Below are positions 56,893-64,000 of a stretch of 64,000 nt of DNA, in pieces. The DNA lies in contig JAFKER010000017.1 in NCBI GenBank assembly GCA_017308595.1, forward strand, positions 62,001 to 126,000, given 5' to 3'. The DNA comes from Afipia sp. (GTDB lineage Bacteria; Pseudomonadota; Alphaproteobacteria; Rhizobiales; Xanthobacteraceae). Numbering within the stretch: position 1 is the stretch's first letter; each line of letters opens with the position of its first letter. The notes beneath the pieces were generated by a model that ran no database searches, was not told the DNA's origin, and was given only the letters and a program-made list of their open reading frames with translations. Position numbers and translations under genes: made by a program.

Positions 56893-57666
56893 TCACATCA
56901 CGCTGCGGACCAGCATGTAGATGGCAACACAGGAAATCACCGCCACGAAAATATCGTTGAGCAGCGCCCGCCGATCCGCGAGCAGGTGCACCGATTTCAC
57001 ACCGAGATAGCCGCCGAAAAGTCCGCCGGCAATAAAGACCGCCGTTAACGGCCAATTCACAAGCCCGGAGACCGCGTAGCTGGTCGCCGTGGTCAAGCCG
57101 AAAGCCAGCACAGCCACGAGCGACGAACTCACCGCATAGACCAGCGGCATGTCGGTCGCGAACACCAGCGCTGGCACAATCAAGAACCCGCCGCCAATTC
57201 CGAAGAAACCCGACAAAATTCCGGTTACGAGTCCGAGCGCTGCCAGCACCGGCGCGTTGGCCCTATTGAGTTGTACCGACTTGTTGCCTCCGTGATCGCG
57301 GCGGCGACGCATTAGAAACGCGACCACCAGCATCAACAGCGCAAACATCATCAGCAGGCGTTGGCCGTCCACCATCTTGCCGACAACAGAACCGAGCGCC
57401 GCGCCGACGACGCCCGCAGCGGCAAGCACCGCCGCGCAGCCCCATTTCACCATGCCGGTGCGCGCATGAATCATCAAATTGAACGCGGCGCTCGCCGCCA
57501 CCGCAAGCGAACTCGTCCCGATCGCCACATGGGCACTCGGCACCCCGACCAGATACACCATCAGCGGCACCGCGAGGATTGATCCACCGCCGCCGACGAG
57601 ACCCAGCGAGAAGCCGACGAGCGAGCCCGATGCCGCTCCAAGAAGCCCTTGCGCCAGGGTCATCAT
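56893..57666 (-). CDS. TauE/SafE-family sulfite exporter-like permease
   Basis: A 257-residue membrane protein with about eight helices: GLVGGGGSILAVPLMVYLVG and GILSGFFGIGGGFLIVPALV carry the paired Gly-rich motifs of TauE/SafE. In this gene group it probably exports sulfite or thiosulfate produced from persulfide oxidation, as in BigR/SqrR-regulated operons. It precedes the converging molybdoenzyme stop with no gap. It is the last gene of the minus-strand series arsR-rhodanese-TauE. Confidence 0.88.
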   Translation of the reverse strand: MMTLAQGLLGAASGSLVGFSLGLVGGGGSILAVPLMVYLVGVPSAHVAIGTSSLAVAASAAFNLMIHARTGMVKWGCAAVLAAAGVVGAALGSVVGKMVDGQRLLMMFALLMLVVAFLMRRRRDHGGNKSVQLNRANAPVLAALGLVTGILSGFFGIGGGFLIVPALVFATDMPLVYAVSSSLVAVLAFGLTTATSYAVSGLVNWPLTAVFIAGGLFGGYLGVKSVHLLADRRALLNDIFVAVISCVAIYMLVRSVM

Positions 57667-57706
57667 GTTTTCATTCTCACTTACGTCGGAAAGAGCATTC
57701 GCGTGA

Positions 57707-58243
57707 TTAAACCGGGCCCAGTATGCCGCGATTCCACGGCGCGAACTTCAGCAGCTTCGCCATTCCACAGGTTCCGGTGAGCCCCGCGAACAGCAGGCCC
57801 GCCCCGATGAATCCCGGCACCGCGAAGAATGCCGGCGAAACGAACGCGCCGAGCAGTACACCGCCGAGCCCGAGACTTCCGGCCACGATCTGCACCTGCC
57901 GCTGCATTTCGATCGGCTGGCGGCGATCCGTCACGACCGGCAATCCGGCCTTGCGCCACCCATCGAGACCACCTTCGACAACGAAAGCTTCGCAATCTTC
58001 CCCCGCGCAAACCTTCAGCTTTGCCGCATTCATTTGCGTCCGCTGGCCGGAGCGACAGTGAAAGATCACAGGCTTGCCGCGGTGAAGTTCAAGCTCTACC
58101 TGATCCAGTTTAGACAGAGGCAAGTTCTGAGCGGCTGAAATGCGCTCGCGGGCATGCTCGTCTGCCTCGCGGATATCGACCAGAATAGCGCCCTCGTTCA
58201 GCATGTCGCGAGCTTTCTCGGGACTGACGGTTCGCAGAGTCAT
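57707..58243 (-). CDS. Rhodanese-domain protein with DUF2892 membrane tail
   Basis: A 178-residue fusion. The rhodanese part (LVDIREADEHARERIS and VIFHCRSGQRTQMNAAKL, with active-site Cys 63) transfers sulfane sulfur. A C-terminal DUF2892 segment with two helices (GSLGLGGVLLGAFV and FFAVPGFIGAGLLFAGLTG) anchors it in the inner membrane. This architecture is typical of persulfide-metabolism operons. It lies between the BigR-type regulator and the TauE gene. Confidence 0.92.
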   Translation of the reverse strand: MTLRTVSPEKARDMLNEGAILVDIREADEHARERISAAQNLPLSKLDQVELELHRGKPVIFHCRSGQRTQMNAAKLKVCAGEDCEAFVVEGGLDGWRKAGLPVVTDRRQPIEMQRQVQIVAGSLGLGGVLLGAFVSPAFFAVPGFIGAGLLFAGLTGTCGMAKLLKFAPWNRGILGPV

Positions 58244-58264
58244 GATGTTTCTCCAATCAAGCAG

Positions 58265-58606
58265 TTAGCGACGCGCGCGACGCTTCGGTGGCGGACAGAA
58301 AAGGGTTTGCAGCGTCGACAGAAGCTGCTCGATGCGCGGATCGGCGATCCGGTACCAGAGCACTTGCGACTCGCGCCGGAAGGTTACGAGCTTCTCGTCC
58401 CGCATCCTCGCCAAATGCTGGGACAGCGCCGACTGGCTCAATCCGACGGCCTCGGCCAGCGCGGAGACGTTCGCCTCGCCCCATTCGACCAGCTTGCAAA
58501 GGATCATCAGTCGCCGCTCGTTACCGAGCTCGCGCAGAATCGCCGCAACCTCGGTCGCCTGCGCCTCGAACGCGGCAAGGTCTGTAAATTGATCGCTCAT
58601 CGCCAT
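58265..58606 (-). CDS. bigR: BigR/SqrR-type persulfide-sensing ArsR-family repressor
   Basis: A 113-residue winged-helix regulator (EVAAILRELGNERRLMIL, then SQSALSQHLARMRDEKLVTF). Two cysteines, Cys 37 (ILCKLVEW) and Cys 104 (LFCPPPK), occupy the positions that form a tetrasulfide in BigR/SqrR when persulfides rise. It should repress this operon and the divergent dioxygenase gene. ATGs at 58606 and 58600 are both possible starts. The symbol is by analogy. Confidence 0.88.
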   Translation of the reverse strand: MAMSDQFTDLAAFEAQATEVAAILRELGNERRLMILCKLVEWGEANVSALAEAVGLSQSALSQHLARMRDEKLVTFRRESQVLWYRIADPRIEQLLSTLQTLFCPPPKRRARR

Positions 58607-58686
58607 CTCTTACATTAGCTATTGCTTATTTAGCATCTACTAATATAATAAGTCAACCCCAATTGGAAAATTGAAAGGCAAGAACC
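58607..58686. promoter_or_regulatory. Divergent promoter/operator region of the persulfide-response genes
   Basis: An AT-rich 80-base gap between the regulator and dioxygenase genes. On the plus strand ttgctt (58622-58627) and tataat (58644-58649) with a 16-base spacer form a good sigma-70-like promoter. The arms attag (58614-58618) and ctaat (58640-58644) make an inverted repeat overlapping it. This is the expected position of a BigR-type operator. Confidence 0.55.
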
Positions 58687-59568
58687 ATGACTGCCACCCC
58701 GGACATCCAGGCCTTCTTCGACGAACCCACCAACACGATCAGCTATCTCGTCACCGACCCGTCGACGGGACAGAGCGCGGTGATCGATCCGGTGCTGGAC
58801 TACGATCCCAAGTCGGGCGAGGTGGATACGCGTTCCGTTGAAACGATCCTGAAAGCCGCTGCGGACCGCAAGCTGACCATTGTGTGGGCGCTGGAAACCC
58901 ACGCCCATGCGGATCATTTGTCGGGCGCACCTTACATCAAGGCGAAAACCGGCGCGAAAATCGGCATCGGCGAGCACATCAAGGATGTACAGCGGATATT
59001 CCGCCCGATCTTCAACGCGACCGACATCAAGCCCGATGGCAGCGATTTCGATCACCTGTTTAAGGATGGCGAAGTTTTCAACATCGGCAACCTCGCAGTC
59101 GAATGCATCTATACGCCCGGGCACACACCCGCAGATCTTAGCTACAAGATCGGCGACGCCGTGTTTGTCGGAGACACGATGTTCATGCCGGACTATGGCA
59201 CCGCGCGCGCGGATTTCCCCGGCGGCGACGCGCACCAGCTTTTCCGCTCGATCTGGAAGCTGCTTTCACTGCCGCCGGAGACGCGCCTGTTCATGTGTCA
59301 CGACTACAAGGCACCAGGACGCGACACATACGCGTGGGAAACCACTGTGCGCGAGCAACGCGAGCGGAATGTCCATATCGGCGCCGGCAAGACTGAAGAA
59401 GAATTTGTGACAGCCCGCATGAAGCGCGACGCCACGCTGTCCGCGCCAACACTGCTGTTGCCATCGATTCAGGTCAACATTCGCGCCGGCGCTTTCCCTC
59501 CGGCTGAGGACAACGGCGTGCACTACCTGCGTATCCCGGTCACATTCAAGGCAGCAGCGGCGCGATAA
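58687..59568 (+). CDS. blh: Persulfide dioxygenase-like metallo-beta-lactamase protein (Blh/ETHE1 type)
   Basis: A 293-residue non-heme Fe enzyme expected to oxidise glutathione persulfide to sulfite. The metal-binding motif THAHADH is residues 71-77, with further ligands in IYTPGHTPADL and FVGDTMFMPDYGTARADF. YLVTDPSTGQSAVIDPVLDY near the N-terminus and the C-terminal RINxxxN-type segment (PSIQVNIRAGAFPP) match Blh proteins. It is divergent from the BigR-type regulator. Assignment as persulfide dioxygenase rests on family and context. Confidence 0.92.
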   Translation: MTATPDIQAFFDEPTNTISYLVTDPSTGQSAVIDPVLDYDPKSGEVDTRSVETILKAAADRKLTIVWALETHAHADHLSGAPYIKAKTGAKIGIGEHIKDVQRIFRPIFNATDIKPDGSDFDHLFKDGEVFNIGNLAVECIYTPGHTPADLSYKIGDAVFVGDTMFMPDYGTARADFPGGDAHQLFRSIWKLLSLPPETRLFMCHDYKAPGRDTYAWETTVREQRERNVHIGAGKTEEEFVTARMKRDATLSAPTLLLPSIQVNIRAGAFPPAEDNGVHYLRIPVTFKAAAAR

Positions 59569-59575
59569 CGCGCCG

Positions 59576-61099
59576 CTATGCTCCGGCGGAGCTCTCCCAG
59601 TATGGATCGCGCAGCTTCCGCTTGAAAATCTTGCCGCTGGCCTCGCGCGGCAATTCATCGAGGAACTTGATGTCCTTCGGCACCTTGAAATTCGCCAGCC
59701 GTTTGCGGAGATAGTCCTGCACAGCGGCCGGTGTCAGCGTGACACCGGCATCCTGTTCGATGCAGGCCATCAGCCGCTCGCCATACTCGTCATCGGGAAT
59801 GCCGAACACAGCGCAGTCGTGCACGCCATCCATACCGATCAGCGTGTTCTCGATTTCCGCGGGATAGATGTTGACGCCGCCGGAGATCACCATGTCGCGC
59901 TTGCGGTCGCACAGGAACAGATAGCCGTCCTCGTCGAGATAGCCGACATCGCCGACACTGATGAGCCCCTCGCGACCGGCTTCCGCGCGAGCCTCTGCCT
60001 TGCGATGATAATCGAAGTCCGAAAGCGCGGTCTGGCGCATGAAGATCTCGCCGATCTCGTTGACTCCGCGCGGCTCCCCGTTCGGCCCGAAGATCTTGAC
60101 GATTCCGCCCTCGATGGCGCGGCCGACCGTACCGGGCTTCGCCAGCGCCTCCTCGGCCGAATGCCAGATCGGAATGCCGGTTTCGGTTGAACCAAAATAC
60201 TCATGAACCACCGGCCCCCACCAATCGATCATCGCCCGCTTCACCGGCACCGGACATGGTGCAGCGCCGTGAACCACAAAGCGCAGCGAGGACAGATCAT
60301 AGCGGGATTTCACATCGTCCGGCAGCCGCAACAGACGCACGAACATGGTGGGCACCACATGCACGTGCGTGACCTTGTGTCGTTCGATCAATTGCAGAAG
60401 ATCCTCAGGATCGAAACGCGGTTCGAGCACGATGGTGCAACCGTGACGGAACGCCAGCATGCCGTAAGAATTCGGCGCCGAGTGATACATCGGTCCGTTC
60501 ATCAGAACGATCTGATTCTCATTGGGCTTCACGCCATAAGTGATGGCGCTCACGCGTTCGGCAGCGACCATCTGCTCGGGCAACATCGGCTGACGCCGCA
60601 CGCCCTTCGGCCGCCCGGTGGTTCCGGACGTATAGAACATCGGCGAAGCGCGACCCGGCGCTTCCCGCGACGGCGAGAAGCCACTACGCCAGGTGTCCCA
60701 GTTCACATAGCCATCGGGCACGCCCGCGAGTTCAGCCGGCACACCGAACGCGCCGGCAATCTCCGGCGGAGTCTCCACCACCAGAAGCGGCAATCGCTTG
60801 GGCAGCCCTTCCTTGATCTGCGGCAACAAGTCAGCGTGGCAAACCAGCGCCTGCGCGCCGCTGTCCGCAAGAATATAGGCGACCTCGTCAGCCTTGAGAT
60901 GCCAATTGATCGGCACCACCGGCGAGCCCAGCATCGCAGCGGCCACCGACGCTTCAAAGAACGCGAAGTCGTTTCGCAGCATCAGCCCCACAGGCGCACC
61001 ATCGCGAACACCGAGAGCCCTGAAGCCGCTTGCCGCGCGTGCAATGCGCTCCTGAATCTCGGGATAACTGATCCGGCGTTCACCGCTGATGATCATCAT
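59576..61099 (-). CDS. AMP-dependent acyl-CoA ligase
   Basis: A 507-residue adenylate-forming enzyme that activates a carboxylic acid to its CoA thioester. The P-loop-like motif is FYTSGTTGRPKGVRR. YFGSTETGIP, GDVGYLDEDGYLFLCDRKRD and the catalytic-Lys region REASGKIFKRKLRD follow. The ATG at 61099 is used because a terminator of the upstream gene occupies the sequence beyond it; a TTG at 61123 is in frame. A medium- or long-chain or aryl acid is likely; the substrate is unknown. It is downstream of the binding-protein gene. Confidence 0.9.
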   Translation of the reverse strand: MMIISGERRISYPEIQERIARAASGFRALGVRDGAPVGLMLRNDFAFFEASVAAAMLGSPVVPINWHLKADEVAYILADSGAQALVCHADLLPQIKEGLPKRLPLLVVETPPEIAGAFGVPAELAGVPDGYVNWDTWRSGFSPSREAPGRASPMFYTSGTTGRPKGVRRQPMLPEQMVAAERVSAITYGVKPNENQIVLMNGPMYHSAPNSYGMLAFRHGCTIVLEPRFDPEDLLQLIERHKVTHVHVVPTMFVRLLRLPDDVKSRYDLSSLRFVVHGAAPCPVPVKRAMIDWWGPVVHEYFGSTETGIPIWHSAEEALAKPGTVGRAIEGGIVKIFGPNGEPRGVNEIGEIFMRQTALSDFDYHRKAEARAEAGREGLISVGDVGYLDEDGYLFLCDRKRDMVISGGVNIYPAEIENTLIGMDGVHDCAVFGIPDDEYGERLMACIEQDAGVTLTPAAVQDYLRKRLANFKVPKDIKFLDELPREASGKIFKRKLRDPYWESSAGA

Positions 61100-61114
61100 G
61101 TTGCTCCGGCGCAA

Positions 61115-61156
61115 AGAAAACAAAACAGGCGCACCTCGGGATCCGGGGCGCGCCTG
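61115..61156 (-). terminator. Intrinsic terminator after the ABC binding-protein gene
   Basis: A stem (caggcgc at 61126-61132 with gcgcctg at 61150-61156, plus an inner cctcgg/ccgggg helix) is followed on the minus strand by gttttgttttc. It lies 15 bases beyond the stop at 61171 and just before the acyl-CoA ligase start, so it should reduce read-through into that gene. Confidence 0.75.
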
Positions 61157-61170
61157 CCACTGTCACACGC

Positions 61171-62364
61171 TTACTGATCGTCGAGCACCTTGCCGAAGCC
61201 GACCCAGCTCTTGCCGTCGAACCGACGCAACAGAAGTTGCTGGAACGGCAGGTAGTCGTCTGGACCCGTATTTACGGAGATACCGGGCAACAGGAGCGGC
61301 AAATGCACGTCTTTCAGCGACGCGGCCTGACGCTTGATGTTCTCGCTGCTGAAATCATCCTTGCAGGCCTTGAGCACCGCAACCATCAGCTGCGCATAGT
61401 GATATCCGGCAGAGTAGTTCGAATTGTTCAGGTCCGCGCTCGGCATGTACTGCTTCATGAACGCGAAGAACTCCTTCACGCCGGGATCATTCGCCCACTG
61501 CACATCATTGACGTCCTTCTGGTTGCTTGACGAGATCATTCCCACGGCATTCTCCAGACCAGCCGGCGCGAGGAACGAGATCGACGCCGCCGATGTCGGC
61601 AGGAACGTCATCTCAGGTTTCCAGCCGAGTTCGGCGATGCCTTTGATCAGTTGCGAGGTGAATTTTCCCAACACCACGCCGAACAAAACGTCGGCGCCGG
61701 ATGCCTTTAGTGTCGCGAGTTGCGAATTGATGGTGGGTGCGGTCACCTCATAACTCGCTTCGGAGACGATCATGGTCGCCGCCTTGTCTCCCAACGCGCG
61801 CTTGAAGCCACTGACATAGTCGCGGCCGAAATCGTCGTTCTGCGCCAGAATGGCGATCTTTGCGTTCGGCTTGGTCGCCAGAATATGCTTGGCATAAATC
61901 ACACCTTCGGACGCATAGGCGGCCATACCCGGCATCGTATACGGGAAGTTCTTGGGGTCGGCCCACTTGGTCGCGCCGCTCAGCACGAACAACTGAGGAA
62001 TCTTCTTACCGTTGAGATAGCGATGAACTGCATTGTTGGTCGCGGTGCCGAGCGAGGCGAACATCACCTGAACCTCGTCCTGCTCCACAAGCTTGCGTGT
62101 GTGTTCGACGGTTTTCGGCGGCGAGTAGGCATCATCCATGCTGATGAACTTGATCTTGCGACCGTTGATCCCGCCCTCGGCGTTGATCTTTTCGAAATAT
62201 GCCTCCTGAACGCGGCCTATCATGCCAAAGCCCGACAGCGGCCCGCTGTAAGGCAGGGTTTGTCCAATGCGGATTTCGCTCTTGGTGTCGGCCCGCGCCT
62301 GCGTCAGCGCACAAGCTGCGAGCGTTAGGACAGCGATCGTCCGTAATGATCCGGCCTTCATCAT
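61171..62364 (-). CDS. Branched-chain amino acid-type ABC transporter substrate-binding protein
   Basis: A 397-residue periplasmic protein with a signal peptide (about residues 1-25, ending ARA). IRIGQTLPYSGPLSGFGMIG opens the fold and NNSNYSAGYHYAQLMVAVLK lies near the C-terminus, both typical of LivJ-like binding proteins of aromatic or branched-chain substrates. A GGAGG site precedes the start. No permease genes are in view; the rest of the transporter may lie elsewhere. It lies 69 bases downstream of the nitronate monooxygenase gene. Confidence 0.88.
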   Translation of the reverse strand: MMKAGSLRTIAVLTLAACALTQARADTKSEIRIGQTLPYSGPLSGFGMIGRVQEAYFEKINAEGGINGRKIKFISMDDAYSPPKTVEHTRKLVEQDEVQVMFASLGTATNNAVHRYLNGKKIPQLFVLSGATKWADPKNFPYTMPGMAAYASEGVIYAKHILATKPNAKIAILAQNDDFGRDYVSGFKRALGDKAATMIVSEASYEVTAPTINSQLATLKASGADVLFGVVLGKFTSQLIKGIAELGWKPEMTFLPTSAASISFLAPAGLENAVGMISSSNQKDVNDVQWANDPGVKEFFAFMKQYMPSADLNNSNYSAGYHYAQLMVAVLKACKDDFSSENIKRQAASLKDVHLPLLLPGISVNTGPDDYLPFQQLLLRRFDGKSWVGFGKVLDDQ

Positions 62365-62433
62365 GTTCTACTTCCTCCTTTGGACTTGTTGTGATCAGGC
62401 CGCGCTTTTGCGCGTGCCCCAGACAGACGCCCC

Positions 62434-63408
62434 TCAGGCGCTGATCCGTTTTGCGAAATCGCCGCTGGCGTCCGCGAACTCGCTCTTCAGGCGCTCGACC
62501 AGCTCGGCCACGGAGGGCACGTCCGTGATCTGGCCGATCCCCTGCCCGCATCCCCAGATGTCGCGCCAAGCCTTGACCTTCATGTTGCCGCCAGAGCCAA
62601 AATTCATCTTGGTCTTGTCGGCCACCGGCAGATTATCTGGATCGAGACCGGCCGCTGCAATCGATGGGCCGAGATAGTTGCCGTGAACCCCGGTGAACAG
62701 GTTGGTGTAAACCGTGTCATGTGCGGCATACTCGGTCAGCGCCTTCTTGTAGGCCGGATCGGCATTGGCCTCGACAGTCGCGATGAAACGCGTGCCCATG
62801 TAGGCCATGTCGGCGCCAAGCGCGAGTGCGGATGCAATGCCCCAGCCATCGGAGATCGCGCCCGACAGCAGGATCGTGCCCTTGAACCATTGCTTGACTT
62901 CGCGCACGAGCGCGAACGGCGACAGCGTGCCGGCATGGCCGCCCGCGCCTGCGCAGACCAGAATCAGACCGTCAACGCCCTGCTCCGCAGCCTTGCGCGC
63001 ATGTTTGACGTTGATGACGTCGTGGAACACCACACCGCCATAGGAGTGTGCGGCTTCGACGATCTCGGACGGCGGCCGCAACGAGGTGATGATCACCGGG
63101 ACCTTGTGCTTCACACAGGTCTCCATGTCTTTCATCAGACGATCGTTGGAAGCGTGGCAAATCTGGTTGACCGCATAAGGCGCAACCTTCTTGTCCGGAT
63201 TCTTCGCCTGGTACTCGCCAAGCTCACTCTCGATCTGGGTCAGCCATTCATCCAGCTTTTCCACCGGGCGCGCATTCAGCGCCGGAAATGAGCCGACAAT
63301 TCCCGCCTTGCATTGCGCAATAACAAGCTCCGGCCCTGACACGATAAAGAGCGGTGACCCCAGAACGGGGAGTTCAAGCTTACCGTTGAGCGAGACTGGA
63401 AGCGGCAT
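62434..63408 (-). CDS. Nitronate monooxygenase/2-nitropropane dioxygenase-family flavoprotein
   Basis: A 324-residue FMN-binding TIM-barrel protein. LVCAGAGGHAGTLSPFALVR and LGADMAYMGTRFIATVEA carry the FMN phosphate-binding loops, and NQICHASNDRLMKDMETC lies in the middle. The start at 63408 follows AGGAA; the frame is open upstream to 63534. Many members with this context act as enoyl reductases or nitronate oxidases; the substrate is unknown. It is divergent from the LysR gene. Confidence 0.87.
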   Translation of the reverse strand: MPLPVSLNGKLELPVLGSPLFIVSGPELVIAQCKAGIVGSFPALNARPVEKLDEWLTQIESELGEYQAKNPDKKVAPYAVNQICHASNDRLMKDMETCVKHKVPVIITSLRPPSEIVEAAHSYGGVVFHDVINVKHARKAAEQGVDGLILVCAGAGGHAGTLSPFALVREVKQWFKGTILLSGAISDGWGIASALALGADMAYMGTRFIATVEANADPAYKKALTEYAAHDTVYTNLFTGVHGNYLGPSIAAAGLDPDNLPVADKTKMNFGSGGNMKVKAWRDIWGCGQGIGQITDVPSVAELVERLKSEFADASGDFAKRISA

Positions 63409-63505
63409 AGGGGTGTTCCTGTTTTCAATGTAAGCAACAATAACATCTTGACCCGCCCAGCAGGATGTCCAATTCTGAACATCTGCAACATCAGGTTTGA
63501 ACATC

Positions 63506-64000
63506 GTGGATTGGGATCTGTGCAGGACTTTCATGGCGGTCGCCGAATCCGGCAGCTATCTTGCTGCCGCGCGGCGTTTGCGTTCGAGCCATCCGACCGT
63601 CAGCCGTGAAGTCGCTGCGCTGGAGGCCCAACTCGGAACAAAACTATTCGTCCGATCCAACGAAGGCCTGGCGCTGACGGCGCAGGGTCGCCGCTTCCGC
63701 GAACATACGGCAGCGATGGAAGCGGCTGCGCTGCGCGCGGAAGCAGCGGTATCAGCCAAGGGCAACAAGGCGCGCGGACTGGTAAAGTTTTCCATTGGCC
63801 CCACGCTCGCAGCCTACTGGCTGATGCCGCATATGGCTTCTTTCATCGAAACTCATCCTGATGTTCAAATCGAGTTCGTCACCCATCCGTTTCCGGTCAG
63901 CGTGCGCAAGCGCGAGGCTGATATCGTACTGCGCATCTATCAAAGCGGCGACGAGAATCTCGTTGGCCGCAAGATCGCTCGGCTCGGCGTTGGCTTTTAT
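63506..64000 (+). CDS. LysR-family transcriptional regulator (3' truncated)
   Basis: The frame is open to the right edge, with 165 codons visible. The N-terminal winged helix reads VAESGSYLAAARRLRSSHPT, then VSREVAALEAQLGTKLFVR and LALTAQGRRF, the LysR signature. Part of the substrate-binding domain follows (GLVKFSIGPTLAAYWLMP and VTHPFPVSVRKREADIVLRI). The start is a GTG at 63506. Being divergent from the nitronate monooxygenase gene by 97 bases, it probably controls that gene set. Confidence 0.9.
   Translation, partial: MDWDLCRTFMAVAESGSYLAAARRLRSSHPTVSREVAALEAQLGTKLFVRSNEGLALTAQGRRFREHTAAMEAAALRAEAAVSAKGNKARGLVKFSIGPTLAAYWLMPHMASFIETHPDVQIEFVTHPFPVSVRKREADIVLRIYQSGDENLVGRKIARLGVGFY

Noticed and set aside
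1-64000. CRISPR arrays, tRNA or rRNA genes, prophage and IS elements
   Set aside because: No regularly spaced direct repeats, no cloverleaf-like sequence with a T-loop, no ribosomal RNA sequence and no transposase or integrase product were seen in a read of the window.

Overview
The window is about 64 kb of GC-rich chromosomal DNA from an alphaproteobacterium, most likely of the Bradyrhizobium/Rhodopseudomonas/Afipia group (Nitrobacteraceae). This rests on the ptsP-prfA-prmC order followed by a DUF4167 gene, a PhaR-regulated polyhydroxybutyrate (PHB) locus, a Fur-family Zur, a D-tartrate dehydratase whose active-site numbering matches the Bradyrhizobium enzyme as I recall it, and a REP-like palindrome (52161-52241) of a type I recall from these genomes. 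The genus is an inference. I see no tRNA, rRNA, prophage, insertion sequence or CRISPR array.

Layout. 1-5.1 kb: nitrogen-PTS enzyme I (ptsP, cut by the left edge), release factor 1 and its methyltransferase, then a 449-base stretch without a gene and an Asn/Gln-rich DUF4167 protein. 5.2-8.1 kb: a methyltransferase, glyoxalase II, a DUF985 cupin and an EamA transporter. 8.2-13 kb: PHB genes phaB and phaA on the minus strand, divergent from phaR, with a perfect terminator-like hairpin between phaA and phaB, then a PAS/GGDEF/EAL protein whose GGDEF motif is degenerate. 13-22.8 kb: ribosomal protein L32, transglycosylase mtgA, a prenyl synthase, a Na+/H+ antiporter gene broken by a deletion and frameshift, ispG, an EamA transporter, zur and a patatin-like lipase. 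22.8-26.1 kb: a MarR-EmrA-EmrB efflux operon with two palindromes upstream. 26.2-38.5 kb: a PcaF-type thiolase, mutS, an OsmC protein, glnD, a cyanide-insensitive-type cytochrome bd oxidase with its 43-residue DUF2474 partner, an L,D-transpeptidase and an AapJ-like binding protein.

38.5-52.1 kb is more accessory: paired acyl-CoA dehydrogenases, a carboxymuconolactone-decarboxylase-like protein, a VOC dioxygenase/lyase-fold protein and an MFS carrier look like a catabolic locus of unknown substrate. They are followed by an uncharacterised cupin-like protein, a glutathione transferase, an intracellular PHB depolymerase, a probable 52-residue membrane protein, tarD, a branched-chain-type binding protein and a DUF7662 protein. 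52.2-64 kb: an orphan molybdopterin subunit of the xanthine dehydrogenase/CO dehydrogenase family divergent from a DMSO-reductase-family enzyme; a BigR-type persulfide-response cluster (TauE, rhodanese-DUF2892, BigR, divergent persulfide dioxygenase); and an acyl-CoA ligase, binding protein and nitronate monooxygenase series divergent from a LysR gene that the right edge truncates.

Together these genes suggest an aerobic, metabolically versatile soil or water bacterium that stores PHB, catabolises organic and aromatic acids, and detoxifies sulfide or persulfide. No wholly new multi-gene system is evident. The most unusual points are the recently broken antiporter, the terminator inside the phaA-phaB pair, the orphan molybdoenzyme subunit, the cupin protein without a recognised function, and two small membrane proteins that automatic annotation could easily miss.
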